Origin: Blastomyces gilchristii SLH14081
Taxonomy: Eukaryota; Ascomycota; Eurotiomycetes; Onygenales; Ajellomycetaceae
Reading direction: 5' to 3'
Length of the DNA: 64,000 bases
Assembly (NCBI RefSeq): GCF_000003855.2
Contig: NW_003101675.1
Span: 842,096-906,095, forward strand
Part shown: piece after piece, positions 24,255 through 35,009 of the stretch
How the letters are laid out: each line of letters begins with the position of its first letter
How positions within the stretch are numbered: the first letter of the stretch is position 1
Translations under genes and position numbers: made by a program
Notes under the pieces: generated by a model
The model's database searches: none
What the model saw: the letters and a program-made list of their open reading frames with translations, nothing else
What the model was told of the DNA's origin: nothing

Positions 24255-24693
24255 CTAAATTCAGAATTATCTGAATATAAAGAGAAGAAAATCAATCAGA
24301 TATAGTCTGTTAAAACAGCTATATACTCTCTTTTAATAATTTGTTTTGTTATAGTCTCTCTTTACTTTATCTTTTTCTTTATCTTTTTCTTTCAATTTCT
24401 TTCTATCTATCTATTTAATGTGTCTATCTTTGAGACTGTGTTCTTTTTCTCTTTTCTTTTGTCATGATATTGTCAAATGGTTTCAAAGTATCAAAAGATG
24501 TTAAAACACTGCAATTTGTAAACAGTTTTTGTATTCTGAGCTGGAATTTTCTGATTTTACATATCTGAAATTGATGAATGTATAATAGTTAACTTTACAG
24601 ACATAGAAAAAACCCTGAGAACTAAAGTTCTCAGGTAGATGTTATAGTCTCTGACTGCATACATCTATAATTGAAGAATAATAATAATAATAA
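24255..24693 (+). other. LINE B 3' UTR and TAA-repeat tail
   Basis: Stop-rich 3' region with an inverted repeat (CTGAGAACT and AGTTCTCAG near 24,616-24,636) just before GAAGAATAATAATAATAA. The mirrored segment also precedes the tail in LINE A (about 5,550-5,566). A hairpin near the 3' end is a common LINE RT recognition feature; that role is inferred. Confidence 0.55.
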
Positions 24694-24705
24694 TATAAAT
24701 CTCTT
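24694..24705. repeat. TSD of LINE B, 3' copy (12 bp)
   Basis: Exact repeat of 17083-17094. Confidence 0.8.
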
Positions 24706-25463
24706 CAAGCTTGAATTACTTTATTCATTTCTTAATAAGCTATAAGAATTCTATGATACTGATTAAAATAAATTCTTAGTTTTGAAATCAGATCACTGTT
24801 TAATACTTTTCTATAATAAGTTAATATTCTCAGTTCAGTATATCTACTTAATCAATTAATTAATTAATTAATCAATCAGTTATTAACTTATTAATATATA
24901 AACTAGAAATCATATTCACTGAATCTCTCTCATAAAAGGAAATATTATTTAATATTAAGAGACAGAGCTTGACTGAATTACAATTATATTTATCTATAAA
25001 ATGAAAGAAGTTAAGTAAATTTTCTTTACACTTATTTCTCTATATTATATTATACATGATTATTTACTGAATCTGCTGATTTTATAAGAGAATTCTGATA
25101 ATTACACTATTATCAGACTACTGATAGTTTAAAAGACAGTATTATATAACATTCTGATACAGAATAGTAATAAAAATGATAATTATTTAATATATAAGTC
25201 TTGAGTAATAAGATATTTGTATTGTAATTAAGATATCTCATTTCTTTAGATAGAATAGATAGTTAATGAATAGCAGCTATTATACTGAGTAATAGATAAC
25301 TAACTAGCTTAATAGTATTGATTTCATTGACAGAACAGTATACAGTGTCTTATAGTATCTTAATAGTATTCTGATAATAATATCTGTTAATTACATAAAT
25401 ACTGAGTAGTGTTATAATAATGTTAGAAAGTTCTGCACTGTCTCAACATCATCTTAACATTTA

Positions 25464-25489
25464 ATATTCAGTGACATGTCACTGAATAT
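25464..25489. repeat. 26-bp perfect palindrome
   Basis: The sequence is self-complementary over its full length, centred on ACATGT with CAGTG/CACTG arms. A related half (CAGTGACATGTGAC) follows at about 25,514. It could be the fused ends of a small inverted-repeat element. Confidence 0.7.
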
Positions 25490-25900
25490 AATGATGAAAC
25501 ATGTGTTATAATCAGTGACATGTGACACAGGTGAAATGATGAATTCACGGTGTAATCACTGTAAATTAACCCTATGTTCTTCTCATAAGGTAGTGGCGCG
25601 CTAATCCGCATGAAGCTAGGGCATATGTCATGATCATGTGAGCGTGACTGAATCTGGTGAGAGAGGATGTAGTTTGAAAGAATGTATAACTGTTGAATAA
25701 TAACATGATCACTTTCAAACTTGCTTACGAATGTAAAGAGGCCATAGCGGCCATCAATTAATTTAGTGTATAATATATAAGAAGCTGGTGTACACCTGTA
25801 ATTGTACACTGACTCAAGCAACCTTTGAATCACACTTTTTGAACGCAATAATGAATCTCATTAAAAATAGTGTATTTATCAATTATTAGTAGCAAGCTGG

Positions 25901-25905
25901 TGTTA
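25901..25905. repeat. 5-bp TSD of gypsy element (left)
   Basis: TGTTA, repeated exactly at 33,675-33,679. Confidence 0.85.
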
Positions 25906-26163
25906 TGTAAGAAATCCCGCTCCTCGCGGATTCTTTACCTCTATTTCTATCTCTCACATAATCAATAGAGTTAGCAGTCCTTGACTACACATAACTATAT
26001 AGACTGAAGTTCACAAATACTATTCATAACTCAGCTTGAATACTATTATACATTTGATCTCTACATTTTATCTTTCTACTGTGAATACTTCTAGTAGTTA
26101 ACAGTATATATTATATCAAGCTGCAAATATCTGAATAATTATCTGTGAGTACTTATTCTTATA
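25906..26163 (+). repeat. 5' LTR (258 bp)
   Basis: Aligns end to end with the 3' LTR without gaps. About 31 differences are visible, all transitions. It keeps CpGs near its start (CCCGCTCCTCGCGG) that are lost in the other copy, but has more C-to-T and G-to-A changes near its end. Confidence 0.92.
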
Positions 26164-26549
26164 TTTCAAGCTCAGTCAGTCAGCAATCATCTGTTATAAC
26201 TAAAAGAACTAGAAACTTATATACTTTAATCTCTGCAAACTCTACTGCAGACACTCAGAAGTAGTCACTCAAATCATGAATAATCTCTGTGAAAAAAGTC
26301 TCAGAGAACTTATCAATTACTTATAGAACATTATTCTCTACATCTGTAATAAAGAAACTCTCTGAACTTATAAATAAATCAATCTTAGTGAAGAACATTC
26401 TTAAGCATTTTCTGCAGAATTAAGCTATTTTTCTATAAGAAATACTTACTGCTCTGTAAACACTCTTAAACTGAGTCTCTAGATATAATCTTCAGAGATA
26501 CTTATAAACTGAAAAGAAACTTTCTTAAGCTGTTACTACTTAAGACTAC

Positions 26550-27300
26550 TTATTAAATCACAATCTATAAAAGCTTTTACAAGTTTGTATTTAAAATTGA
26601 CTTACAAGCCTGACTATATAATATGAAAGATGAAGAAGCTGTTATCTATATAATAACAGATCTCTACTACACTGAAGCTAAGAACTGACTGAATTATTTA
26701 GAAAATGATTATAAGAGATCTCACTAATCTGTTCTTAAGATCTATCTAGAGAATAAGTTAAAGAACTCTGTGAGTCAGATAGAGAATATCTGAGCTGTGA
26801 TTATTAATATTAGAAAAAGAGATGAGAAATCTGATAAAGACTACTTATAATACTTTATAAAATTATAATGTAAATTAAAATATGTGAAAACAGAGCTCTG
26901 AAACAAGATCTGAATAATAATATTTATAAAAAGACTGAATAAAGATATGTAGAATAAGCTTATTAAGTAAGACTCTAAGTTCTTAACTCTGAAGAAACTG
27001 ATAACTCTCATTCATTACTTATAGATCACTGTGAGAGTCACAGATCTGCAGAGAGTGAATCACTAATTAACTCTGTAAGAATTAAAATAACAGAGAACAG
27101 ATTTATCAGAGAAAGATGATAAGATATAGAGAGATTCATATCTGACTACTGAGCAGAGAGAGAGAGCTTTATAAGCTTCTATAAATAGAGTGTATAATAG
27201 AGAGATTAAGAAAAAGAGACTCTACTTTATCTATTCTAAATCAGAATATCTCTGCACAAACTGTTTAAATAAATTAAAATAGAAATTTAAGAAGTCACAG
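26550..27300 (+). pseudogene. gypsy gag remnant
   Basis: The + strand reads as a capsid-like stretch (EAKNWLNYLENDY- and LENKLKN-like blocks, about 26,670-26,770) and ends in a SKSEYLCTNCLNKLK-like block (about 27,237) where a CCHC zinc knuckle is expected. The MITE follows within 30 bases. Trp codons appear as TGA. Confidence 0.6.
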
Positions 27301-27305
27301 ACAGA

Positions 27306-27313
27306 GTCAGTAA
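27306..27313. repeat. 8-bp TSD of MITE copy 2 (left)
   Basis: GTCAGTAA, repeated exactly at 27,821-27,828. Confidence 0.92.
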
Positions 27314-27820
27314 TAGACTGACCATGTGACCGTGTCTGAGATCAGGACTAGATTTTTTGATAGTCTCATTACCAATTCGACTGATCTCATTACACGGTTT
27401 TAACATTAGATAGTAGTCTCATACTGTCTCAGTGAGACTTACTGTCTACTCTTGTCACATTTTTCAAATGAGACCATGATTTCCACTTCTCAATTTAAAT
27501 TATTTTTATTGCTTTAAATGACTTTAAATCTCATTTAAGCATTATCAAAAAGTGTTACTTTTTAAAAAATTAAAAAATAGTCTAAAAAAAACCTTAAAAT
27601 GTCTAAAAATAGTAACTTTATGCCAAGAATGGGACTAAATGGGACCAAATGAGACCACTTTCTCATTTTTTTCAAGTCATGGTTTCATTTTAAGATCTGA
27701 TATATAGTCACTTTACATGTTTTTTTGATAGCCAGTCCCAGCGGGATTCACGCCAAGAAATGTATGAGACCAGACCAAATGAGACCAAATGTGAAATTCA
27801 TGGTCCCGGCGGTCAGTCTA
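27314..27820 (-). mobile_element. hAT-like MITE, copy 2 (507 bp)
   Basis: Same element as 9,854-10,359 in reverse orientation. It begins TAGACTGACC and ends GGTCAGTCTA, with an exact 8-bp TSD. Compared with copy 1, many GGG/CCC positions on this strand carry G-to-A changes (for example GAGACC for GGGACC), so it was mutated after insertion. Confidence 0.9.
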
Positions 27821-27828
27821 GTCAGTAA
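27821..27828. repeat. 8-bp TSD of MITE copy 2 (right)
   Basis: Exact repeat of 27,306-27,313. Confidence 0.92.
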
Positions 27829-28599
27829 CAGTCTTCTTAAGAGTCTTAAAACTAATATCTGAATCTGTTACTTCTCTGATAAAAATACTTACTTATAAGA
27901 AGAGACTGTATCACAGTACTACTACTCTGTAAGTATGAGAAGTATTAATAAACTCAGAATCTCAGGTCACTGTAGTGTTTCTAAAACTCACAGAGTGAAT
28001 AAGCTGAATAGTGAAAACTGGAAATCTGCTCTTATAATAAGCAGAGTATGAGAACTCAGATCTGAGAACTGAGAAACTTGTAAAAATTATCTTTGAATTA
28101 CAAGATCTCTCTGAAATCTGAAGAAGATTTACAGAAACTGTAATTATCACAGATATTATAGATAATATATACTTAAGACTTGTATAACTTTAAAGACACA
28201 ATCTGTACATAGCTATCTATGAGTCAGGTTTATACTTCTAATCAATGTTAACAGACTTACTTACAGAGATAGAATCAGTTGATACTGTAGAGTTAATTAG
28301 AGAAGACAAGCTCATCTATATAATAACTTTATAAATATCTGAGAATCTTACAGTTATGAAAACTGAGCTTCAGATATCAGAGAAATACTAAGATCTTATA
28401 GAGATATTTAGTTTAATAAAGATAGCTAAGCTTTCTTCTCACTATAAGAAGAATCTAGTAATAAATTTAATAGAAGAATAAAAATCCTTCTGAAAACTAA
28501 TCTATAAGCTCTCTTATTATGAGACAGAGATCTTACAGATCTATATAAAGAAGAATTTAAAGAATAACTTTATCTGATCTTCACAGATCTTCATAAGAG

Positions 28600-29620
28600 T
28601 CTCTGTGATATTTGTAAAGAAGAAGAATGAAGATCTTAGATTATATGTAGACTACTATAATCTGAACTTCAAGATAATAAAGAGTTGCTATTTTCTATCT
28701 CTGATTGAGAATATAATCAACTGTCTCATGAGAGCTGTTATATTTATATAACTGAATATAATTAATGTATATACATGACTGTAAATACAGTCTGAGAATG
28801 AATAAAAGACTGTCTTTAGAACTATACTGAGATTATTTAAATATCTAGTAATATCTTTTAATCTGACTAATATCTCTACAGTATTTCAGTCTTTTATTAA
28901 TAAAACACTTTATATATATCTAAATGTCTTTATGATAATATATCTGAATAATGTAGTAATGTACTCTGTGAAGAAGAAAGAACATACTGAGTATGTATGA
29001 AGTATGTTGAAGATCTTAGATGAGACAGAACTATATATTAAGCTTATAAAGTATAACTTCAGTATCTGTTAAATTAATTTCCTAGAATATATAATCACTA
29101 CAGATGATATTCAGATGAAATCTTCATAGATTAAGACTATTCTATTATAATCAGAGCTAACTAGTATTCATAAGATTCAGATTTTTCTAAGCTTTGTGAA
29201 TTTCTATAGACAGTTTATCTTTGTATTTATAAGAATCTTCTTGACTCTTATAGACATACTGAAGAGTAAAAATAAGAAGAAGTTATTCTATAAACAGAGA
29301 ATGAAAAGATTATTAAGAAGAAAGAACTGTAAGAACTTTCTTATCTTAAAAGCTTGTAGAGTCTTTGTAAGATTGAAATAGATATTTATAGATACAGTAA
29401 TACTGTTTCACTTTAATCTCTTACTCTTAATCAGATTAAAGACAGATATCTTCTTCTTTATAATTTCAGAAATAGTCTTATAACTACAGTTAAATAAGAA
29501 CTGAGCTTCAGTAATCTTTTTCTCATAGAAGATATAACTTATGAAGATTAACTGTGATATTTATAATCAGAAGCTTCTTATAATAGTGAAATTCTTCTGT
29601 TACTGATATCACTACTTTGA
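28600..29620 (+). pseudogene. gypsy reverse transcriptase/RNase H remnant
   Basis: Readable blocks: LRLYVDYYNLNFKIIK (about 28,637-28,684, cf. LRLCVDYRxLN), KTVFRTILRLFKYLVISF (about 28,807-28,860, cf. KTAFRTRYGHFEYLVMPF), FVYLDDI-type seen as IIYLNNVVMYS (about 28,940-28,970) and FVNFYRQFI (29,196 onwards, cf. SFVNFYRRFI). The catalytic YLDD pair reads NN, consistent with G-to-A change of GAT codons. No product is possible. Confidence 0.85.
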
Positions 29621-30269
29621 GAGTCTCATGACAGTGATTACTATTAGAATTAATTATGATAGCTTGTAATAGTTTACTTTAATTAAGAAACTCTTACAGT
29701 GACAGATTCACTGAGCTTAGAGACTGAGTGAGTTCTGATTCAAGATAGAATATATTAAGAGAACTAAGAACTCAGTGAATGAACTCTCTCACAGATCAGA
29801 CTATATTAAAAAGATCAGAATAATAGATATAGAGAGACTAGAGAAGACAGAAAAGCTTTATAAGATACTCAGACTGAGTATTATGAAAAGATTGACTGAA
29901 GAGTCTCTCAATTCTCTGTGAGAGAAGAGAAGAGAGAGAGAGAAGAAGTCTGTATAACTACTCTCTATAACACTGAGAGTCAACACTCTGAGAATCTCTG
30001 TGAGAATTCTTGAAGAGAATATCTATAATCTGAAGAATTTATAAGCTTTGAGAAGCACTGTGAAAGATCTGATATAAGAGAAAACAGAGTATAAGTCTTT
30101 ATAAAATCTTCTATTCAGATTGTCTGAACTGCAACTGAAGAATGAATATACTCAGTATATTCAGAAACTGCTTATAACAGAGATTAACTCTGCAGAAATA
30201 AAGAATTAAAGAGACTTAAATAATCTCTTATAAAGAGAGAGCTGAATTTATATATCTGTAAATGAGTTT

Positions 30270-31150
30270 CTATACATAGAACTTATTAAAAGATATCATG
30301 ACTCTTCTCTAGTGAGTCATTTTATAAATACTAGAACTTATGAGTTACTTATAAGAAAATACTTCTGACTGAAGATGTGAGAACTTATAAAAAAGATAGT
30401 AAATTCTTATACTGTTTATCAGAATTCATAGATAGTATAATTCAGATTATATAAAGAATTTACTTCTCTACTTATTTTATAGAAATCTTGAGAATAGCTA
30501 GAAATGAATACTCTTATAAGCCTCTCTGAAAGTAAGAATATATATGATGTCTGCTTTAACAGTGTGCTGATGATAGTGAATTACTTTATTAAAATAGCAC
30601 ACTTTATACTCATCTATAAGAATCTGAAGTTAAAAAATTTAACTTATATCTTTATCTGTAATATGATCTGATTGTATAAATTATCTATGAATATTATCTC
30701 AGACAGAGAATTAATCTTTATAGAAGAGTTCTGATCTAATCTGATAATTATACTGAAGATCTCATGAGATCTAAGTATGACTTTTTATTAACAGACAGAT
30801 GATCAGACAGAATATCTGATAAGTATATTAAAACAGTATCTGTAATACTTTGTCAATTATAATCAGAATAACTGAGTGTATTAATTATCATTTACAGAGT
30901 TTGTATATAATAACTCAAAGCATGTCAGCACAGATAAAACCCTCTTTAAAATACTCACTGAAACTTATTCACAGATAATCTTGATAAACTCACAAGAGTA
31001 TATTATAGAGTATAATAATATCTGTAAATAAGCTGAGAGAATTCAGAAGATCTGAGAGAAAGCCTGTGAATTCTTAAGAAAGATCTAAGAGTATTAGAAG
31101 AGATACTATAACTTCAAGTATATTATAAAGAGTTTTAAGAAAGATGATAA
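30270..31150 (+). pseudogene. gypsy integrase remnant
   Basis: The His/His/Cys/Cys zinc region shows YHDSSLVSHF (about 30,295-30,325), followed by a TYELLIRKYF-like block. The catalytic core shows IISDRELIF (about 30,690-30,715) and then TDDQTEYL (about 30,798, cf. TDGQTERxN), then an EFVYNNSKH-like block (30,900-30,920, cf. EFAYNNS). This order is diagnostic of Ty3/gypsy integrases, which insert the cDNA. Confidence 0.85.
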
Positions 31151-31374
31151 AATCTAACTAAGTCTAGAAAATATTATCATATAAAGATCTAGTAAGAAGC
31201 TGAATCTCTTACAGACAGAGTCTTATAAGATTATAAAGAAAGTTAGTTTATAGTTCTATAGATTAAAACTATTATCTGAGTTATAGATATATAATATTTT
31301 TCATGTCTCTTTACTCTATAAATATAAGAAATTCTTAGAAAAGAATTCTGTGACTCATCACTCTATTTATAAAG

Positions 31375-31515
31375 TACTAGAGAGTGAAAGAGAATATCAG
31401 ATTAAAGAAATTATTAACTCAGAGAAGTGAGATTATAAGCTCTGATTCAAGATTCAGTAATAAGAATATTCTGATAAGATAAATAAGTTCACTTGAGAAT
31501 TATCTAAGTAGATAA
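31375..31515 (+). pseudogene. gypsy integrase C-terminal chromodomain remnant
   Basis: Reads EREYQIKEIINSEK, then an aromatic/Lys block broken by stops, then a TW-ELSK-like ending. This matches the chromodomain pattern EYEVEKILDSR...YLVKWKGY...TWEPxxNL, in which the missing Trp codons are TGA. Chromodomains steer chromoviruses to heterochromatin marked by H3K9 methylation. Confidence 0.65.
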
Positions 31516-33416
31516 AACATCTGCAGAAGCTGAGACATGACTTTTATACTATAAATTCTAATAAGTCAGAATAATATGATCTTCACTAAGAATCTGATTA
31601 TAATAAAGATATTAACACTGTTATTTATAAACTCTAGTCTATAAGATGATAAGTTTCTACTGAGATGAACAGTTCACAGTGTATACAAAGAAAAGAAGAA
31701 ATCATACTCTTATTAAAAGCTAAAAAATAAGAAAATAAAAACAGAACTGTAAATATAATTTAGAGATTAATAAAGAAAAAATAAAGAAAATTCATACTTA
31801 TATTCTTAATATCTGTGATACTTAATTCTCTTATAACTATCAATTTTTCTCTTCAAAGAAGCAGAGAGTATTATATTCACAGTACAGACAATTGTTATAT
31901 TTAGTATAAAGACTGTCAGAAATGCACAGACTTCAGAAGAGCTGAACATCAGAGTATATATAATTATAACAGAATCTTAAGAACTGATTATCTACATGTG
32001 TGATCAGATATCTCTTACAAAGCTGTATTTACTTTCTCAGTTATGCTGAAGTATTCAGTCTGAAAATAATTGAGATGTGAAGAGAGAGCTTATCTACTCA
32101 GATTAACTCTCATCACAAATTCATGATATTTATATTATCTTAATTATTCAGATTTTGCAGATACTCAGAAACTCATCTCTTATTAATAATGAGATTGCAG
32201 AAATGTGCTGCAGTGCAAGAATCATTGATAGAGAACCTAGACATATTTATATATATCTGGTCACAGATTGTGCAGACAGAGAGAGAATGATTATAGACTC
32301 ACAGAGCTGCAGAAGACACTGATAAAACTGAGAGCTTTACAAGAATAATCAGCTAGAATCTGTAAGAAATTACTTATGAGAAGACTTACAGCAAAGAGAG
32401 AAACTATGCTGCTTGAAGTCAGAAACTGGTCTGAAGAAGATATAAAGTTAACTGCTGATCTGAAAATTGAGTGCAGTGATGAGACTGAGAAGAATGAAGA
32501 CACTGTTATAAGCAGTGACATCTCTGCTTTATCAGCTGATAAAAAGTGATCAGAGAAGTCATGAGAATGCTTATAAGAAGCTCAGCAGCAGTCAGACATT
32601 GTTTATAAGATATTAGAATTGAAAAAATTTTTATTCTTGAAAAGTTCTTGAATCAATATATAAACATTGTTAGAAATACTCTCTCTCTGTTATCTGAGTG
32701 AAAACACTTCACAGATGAATGAGAATACTCACAGTTTATAAGAATAAGAGTTATTATAGAAAAAGAGAAAAGAAGATAAGATTTCACAGACAGATCTGAG
32801 ATATTTATACTACTCTAGAGAGATTTACTTACACTGTGAATAATTCTACAGAATAGTCAGATTACTCTAGTAAATAAAGAGTAATTATAAATCACAGATC
32901 TGAATCTTTCTATACAACTATAAAGAGTGATTGCAGACTGTAGATATCTTGATTCTACAATTCTACAGAGTTAATAAAAGAATGAAAAATTCCTTATAAT
33001 TCTACAGTATCAAAGAACAATGATTCACAAGAATAAGTGAAAGATTAACTTATGAATACTTCTCTTTAATGAGAATAATCTCACAGAGAGTGATTTATCT
33101 ATGAGATAAATCTGTATAATAATTATATAAGAATCTTATAAAAATAATTGAGAGTCAATCAGAACTCTTCTATATAAAAGATGTGAGATGAATCTATGTG
33201 ATAATTAGAGAAGAATCTGTAGATCACAAAGAATCTCATAGAATAAGAAACTGAGTGACAGACTCTTTTCTCTTTATAATAATAAGGAATTTTTCCTCAC
33301 TGAGATTTTTTATAGATGTAAAGAATTTTTAGTGAGTATCACTGCAGTACTGAGCTGATTCTATGAAGTCACTCAGTGAAAGACTTCATGAATAAAACCT
33401 TAGAGAGAGAAAAATA
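31516..33416 (+). other. gypsy 3' internal region with decayed extra ORF
   Basis: About 1.9 kb lies between the chromodomain and the 3' LTR. The + strand at 32,280-32,610 keeps a Leu/Lys/Glu-rich reading (a LTELQKTLIKLRALQE-like start, then RRLTAKRETMLLE) that suggests a coiled-coil protein. Some fungal gypsy elements carry such an extra ORF of unknown role. The rest is stop-rich. Confidence 0.5.
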
Positions 33417-33674
33417 TGTAAGAAATCTTACTTCTCATGAATTCTTTACTTCTATTTCCATCTCTCATATAATCAATAGAGTTAGCAGCCCTTGACTACA
33501 CACAACTATATAGACTGAAGTTTGTGAATACTATTTATAACTCAGCTTGAATACTATTATACATTTGATCTCTACATTTTATCTTTCTATTATAAATACT
33601 TCTAGTAGTTAACAGTACATATCATGCCAAGCTGCAAACACCTGAATAATCGCCTGCGAGTACTTATTCTTACA
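33417..33674 (+). repeat. 3' LTR (258 bp)
   Basis: Same length as the 5' LTR. CpG-rich start lost (CTTACTTCTCATGA), but the end is less mutated (AATCGCCTGCGAG). Confidence 0.92.
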
Positions 33675-33679
33675 TGTTA
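33675..33679. repeat. 5-bp TSD of gypsy element (right)
   Basis: TGTTA, matching 25,901-25,905. Confidence 0.85.
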
Positions 33680-33720
33680 TGCTATCACACTATTTCATCT
33701 TACTCACTGCTCTGAAATGA

Positions 33721-33804
33721 AGAAAGAAAGCTCATAAAACACATTCTTTTTAAATGAAGTTCAGAGTCAGTTTAAAAAGAATATGTTTTTATAAGCTTTC
33801 TTCT
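33721..33804. repeat. Long imperfect hairpin
   Basis: Two arms of about 30 bases (left GAAAGCTCATAAAAC..., right ...TTTTTATAAGCTTTC) are inverted copies with a few transitions, around a spacer of about 16 bases. It could be a small foldback element or the ends of a deleted one. Confidence 0.6.
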
Positions 33805-34254
33805 AATCAATATTAGTTAACTATCTTTACTATGAACACTATTCTATACTATATTATCTCTAAAAGTGCTATTCTACATCATTACACACTGTTGAAGTTA
33901 AATACTATTTATTCATAAGATCTTAGTAAGAGATACAAGTACAGCTGTTTAATTCACTGAACATCTGATCATTTTCATCTATACTTTGTAAAAAGCAGCT
34001 GTATTATTAGTACAGACACTCTGTTCACTGAACAGTCATGATATTAAGACTGTACTTTTCAAAAAAAGTGAAGATCTGTATAAAAAGAACAAGTACACAC
34101 AGATGCACTGAACAGGCTCTTATTATATTATTCTCAACATTCAGACTGAATATTTATATTATTTACAACTAACTAGTCATGTTCTTGTTTCATCTCTACA
34201 ATCAATGAAAGTTTTTATGTGAAGCTTCTCTCTATATATCTACTTTTCTGTGCA
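33805..34254. other. AT-rich sequence, no gene seen
   Basis: Stop-rich, without recognisable coding or repeat structure apart from two related CTGTT(C/T)ACTGAAC-type words. Confidence 0.4.
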
Positions 34255-34319
34255 AAAAACACTGTAATGTGACATCACATGCACCTCATTAAAAATTCAT
34301 GAACAGTGGTATTATTCTA

Positions 34320-34645
34320 GTAATTGCTTCTATCATCTACTAGTTAGTTACTTCTTTGACTCTTTTTATCACTTCTATTATCTCTACCACCTCTATTCTC
34401 TCTATTATTATCACTGCCTCTATCACTTCACAGTACTCTCTATCACTTTCACTCTCTATCTCTACTCTCATCTTATCATTCTACTTCTCTTCTATTATCT
34501 CTATTATTATCACTGTCTCTATTATCTCTCTCTATCATCTTTTTCACTCTCTAGTCTCTCTATTATCATTACTATCTCTACTGCTCTGTAGTCTCTTCTA
34601 TTACTTTTACTATCTCTACTTCTCTCTTACTATCTCTATCACATT
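34320..34645 (+). repeat. Pyrimidine-rich low-complexity tract
   Basis: Degenerate repetition of TCTATTATC/TCTACC/TCACT words. The open frame it contains (Ile/Ser/Leu only) is a by-product of the repeat. Confidence 0.75.
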
Positions 34646-34789
34646 TTGATCTCTGTATTTATAGTATATACTGCTAAGTATTCTGTAATAAAAATCTCAT
34701 GTGATGTCATATGTATTTTTTTGAATTCATGAATGAGATTGAATAGCTGACTCTGCAGTCTGTACAGCTCTGATGAATCTGATAATGAT

Positions 34790-35009
34790 GATAGAGATGA
34801 TACAGAGTGAAAGAGAGTAGTAGAAGAAGTAGAGGTGATGATGGTGATAGAGGGGGTAAAGAGTGAAAGGGGTGAAAGGGGTGGTAAGGGTGGGTAGAGG
34901 TAGAGGGTGGAAATGATAGAAGGGGGTTGCGGGGCGGTAGAGGCGGTGGTGGTGGTAGAGGGGACAGGGGTGGAAGGGGTGGTAAGAAGGTAGAGATAGA
35001 GGTAGGGGG
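34790..35009 (+). repeat. Purine-rich (G/A) tract running into the gap
   Basis: GGTGG, GTAGAGG and GGGGTGGTAAGG words; the complement of the pyrimidine tract type at 34,320-34,645 and 35,286-35,340. Its G content probably caused the assembly break. Confidence 0.8.

Larger units (their letters stand above)
17095..24693 (+). mobile_element. LINE B: apparently full-length Tad1/I-type non-LTR retrotransposon
   Basis: The layout is a GC-rich 5' island (17,095-17,790), a 5' UTR, ORF1 with zinc knuckles (18,720-20,321), ORF2 with endonuclease, RT and RNase H (20,345-24,254), a 3' UTR and a TAA-repeat tail (24,671-24,693). A perfect 12-bp TSD brackets the whole. It is about 7.6 kb. All coding frames are broken, often where a Trp codon has become TGA. 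LINE A is a truncated relative. LINE B lacks the MITE, so it preserves the pre-insertion site at 20,305-20,312. It lies at the distal end of the Tnp2-like element. Confidence 0.85.
24706..25905. other. AT-rich region with palindrome and a less mutated patch
   Basis: Mostly stop-rich. The first part may be the continuation of the Tnp2-like element after LINE B. A 26-bp perfect palindrome lies at 25,464-25,489. From about 25,550 the sequence is less mutated, with CpGs such as GTGGCGCGC and GGCCATAGCGGCC, up to the gypsy insertion. No gene was recognised. Confidence 0.45.
25906..33674 (+). mobile_element. Ty3/gypsy chromovirus, complete but mutated
   Basis: Two 258-bp LTRs (25,906-26,163 and 33,417-33,674) begin TGTAAGAAATC and end TTACA (TTATA in the 5' copy), with a 5-bp TSD. 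Between them the + strand carries a gag remnant, a zinc-knuckle remnant, RT, RNase H, integrase and a chromodomain, in the gypsy order. A purine-rich tract (AGAGAGAGAAAAA, about 33,402-33,414) precedes the 3' LTR and fits a polypurine primer site. I could not match the primer binding site to a tRNA. It is about 7.25 kb without the MITE inserted at 27,314-27,820. No frame is intact. Confidence 0.92.

Noticed and set aside
34356..34649. A membrane-like protein of Ile/Ser/Leu
   Set aside because: It lies wholly in a TCTATTATC-type low-complexity tract.
1..35000. CRISPR array or prokaryotic features
   Set aside because: No regularly spaced direct repeats. The sequence is plainly eukaryotic, with introns and retroelements.
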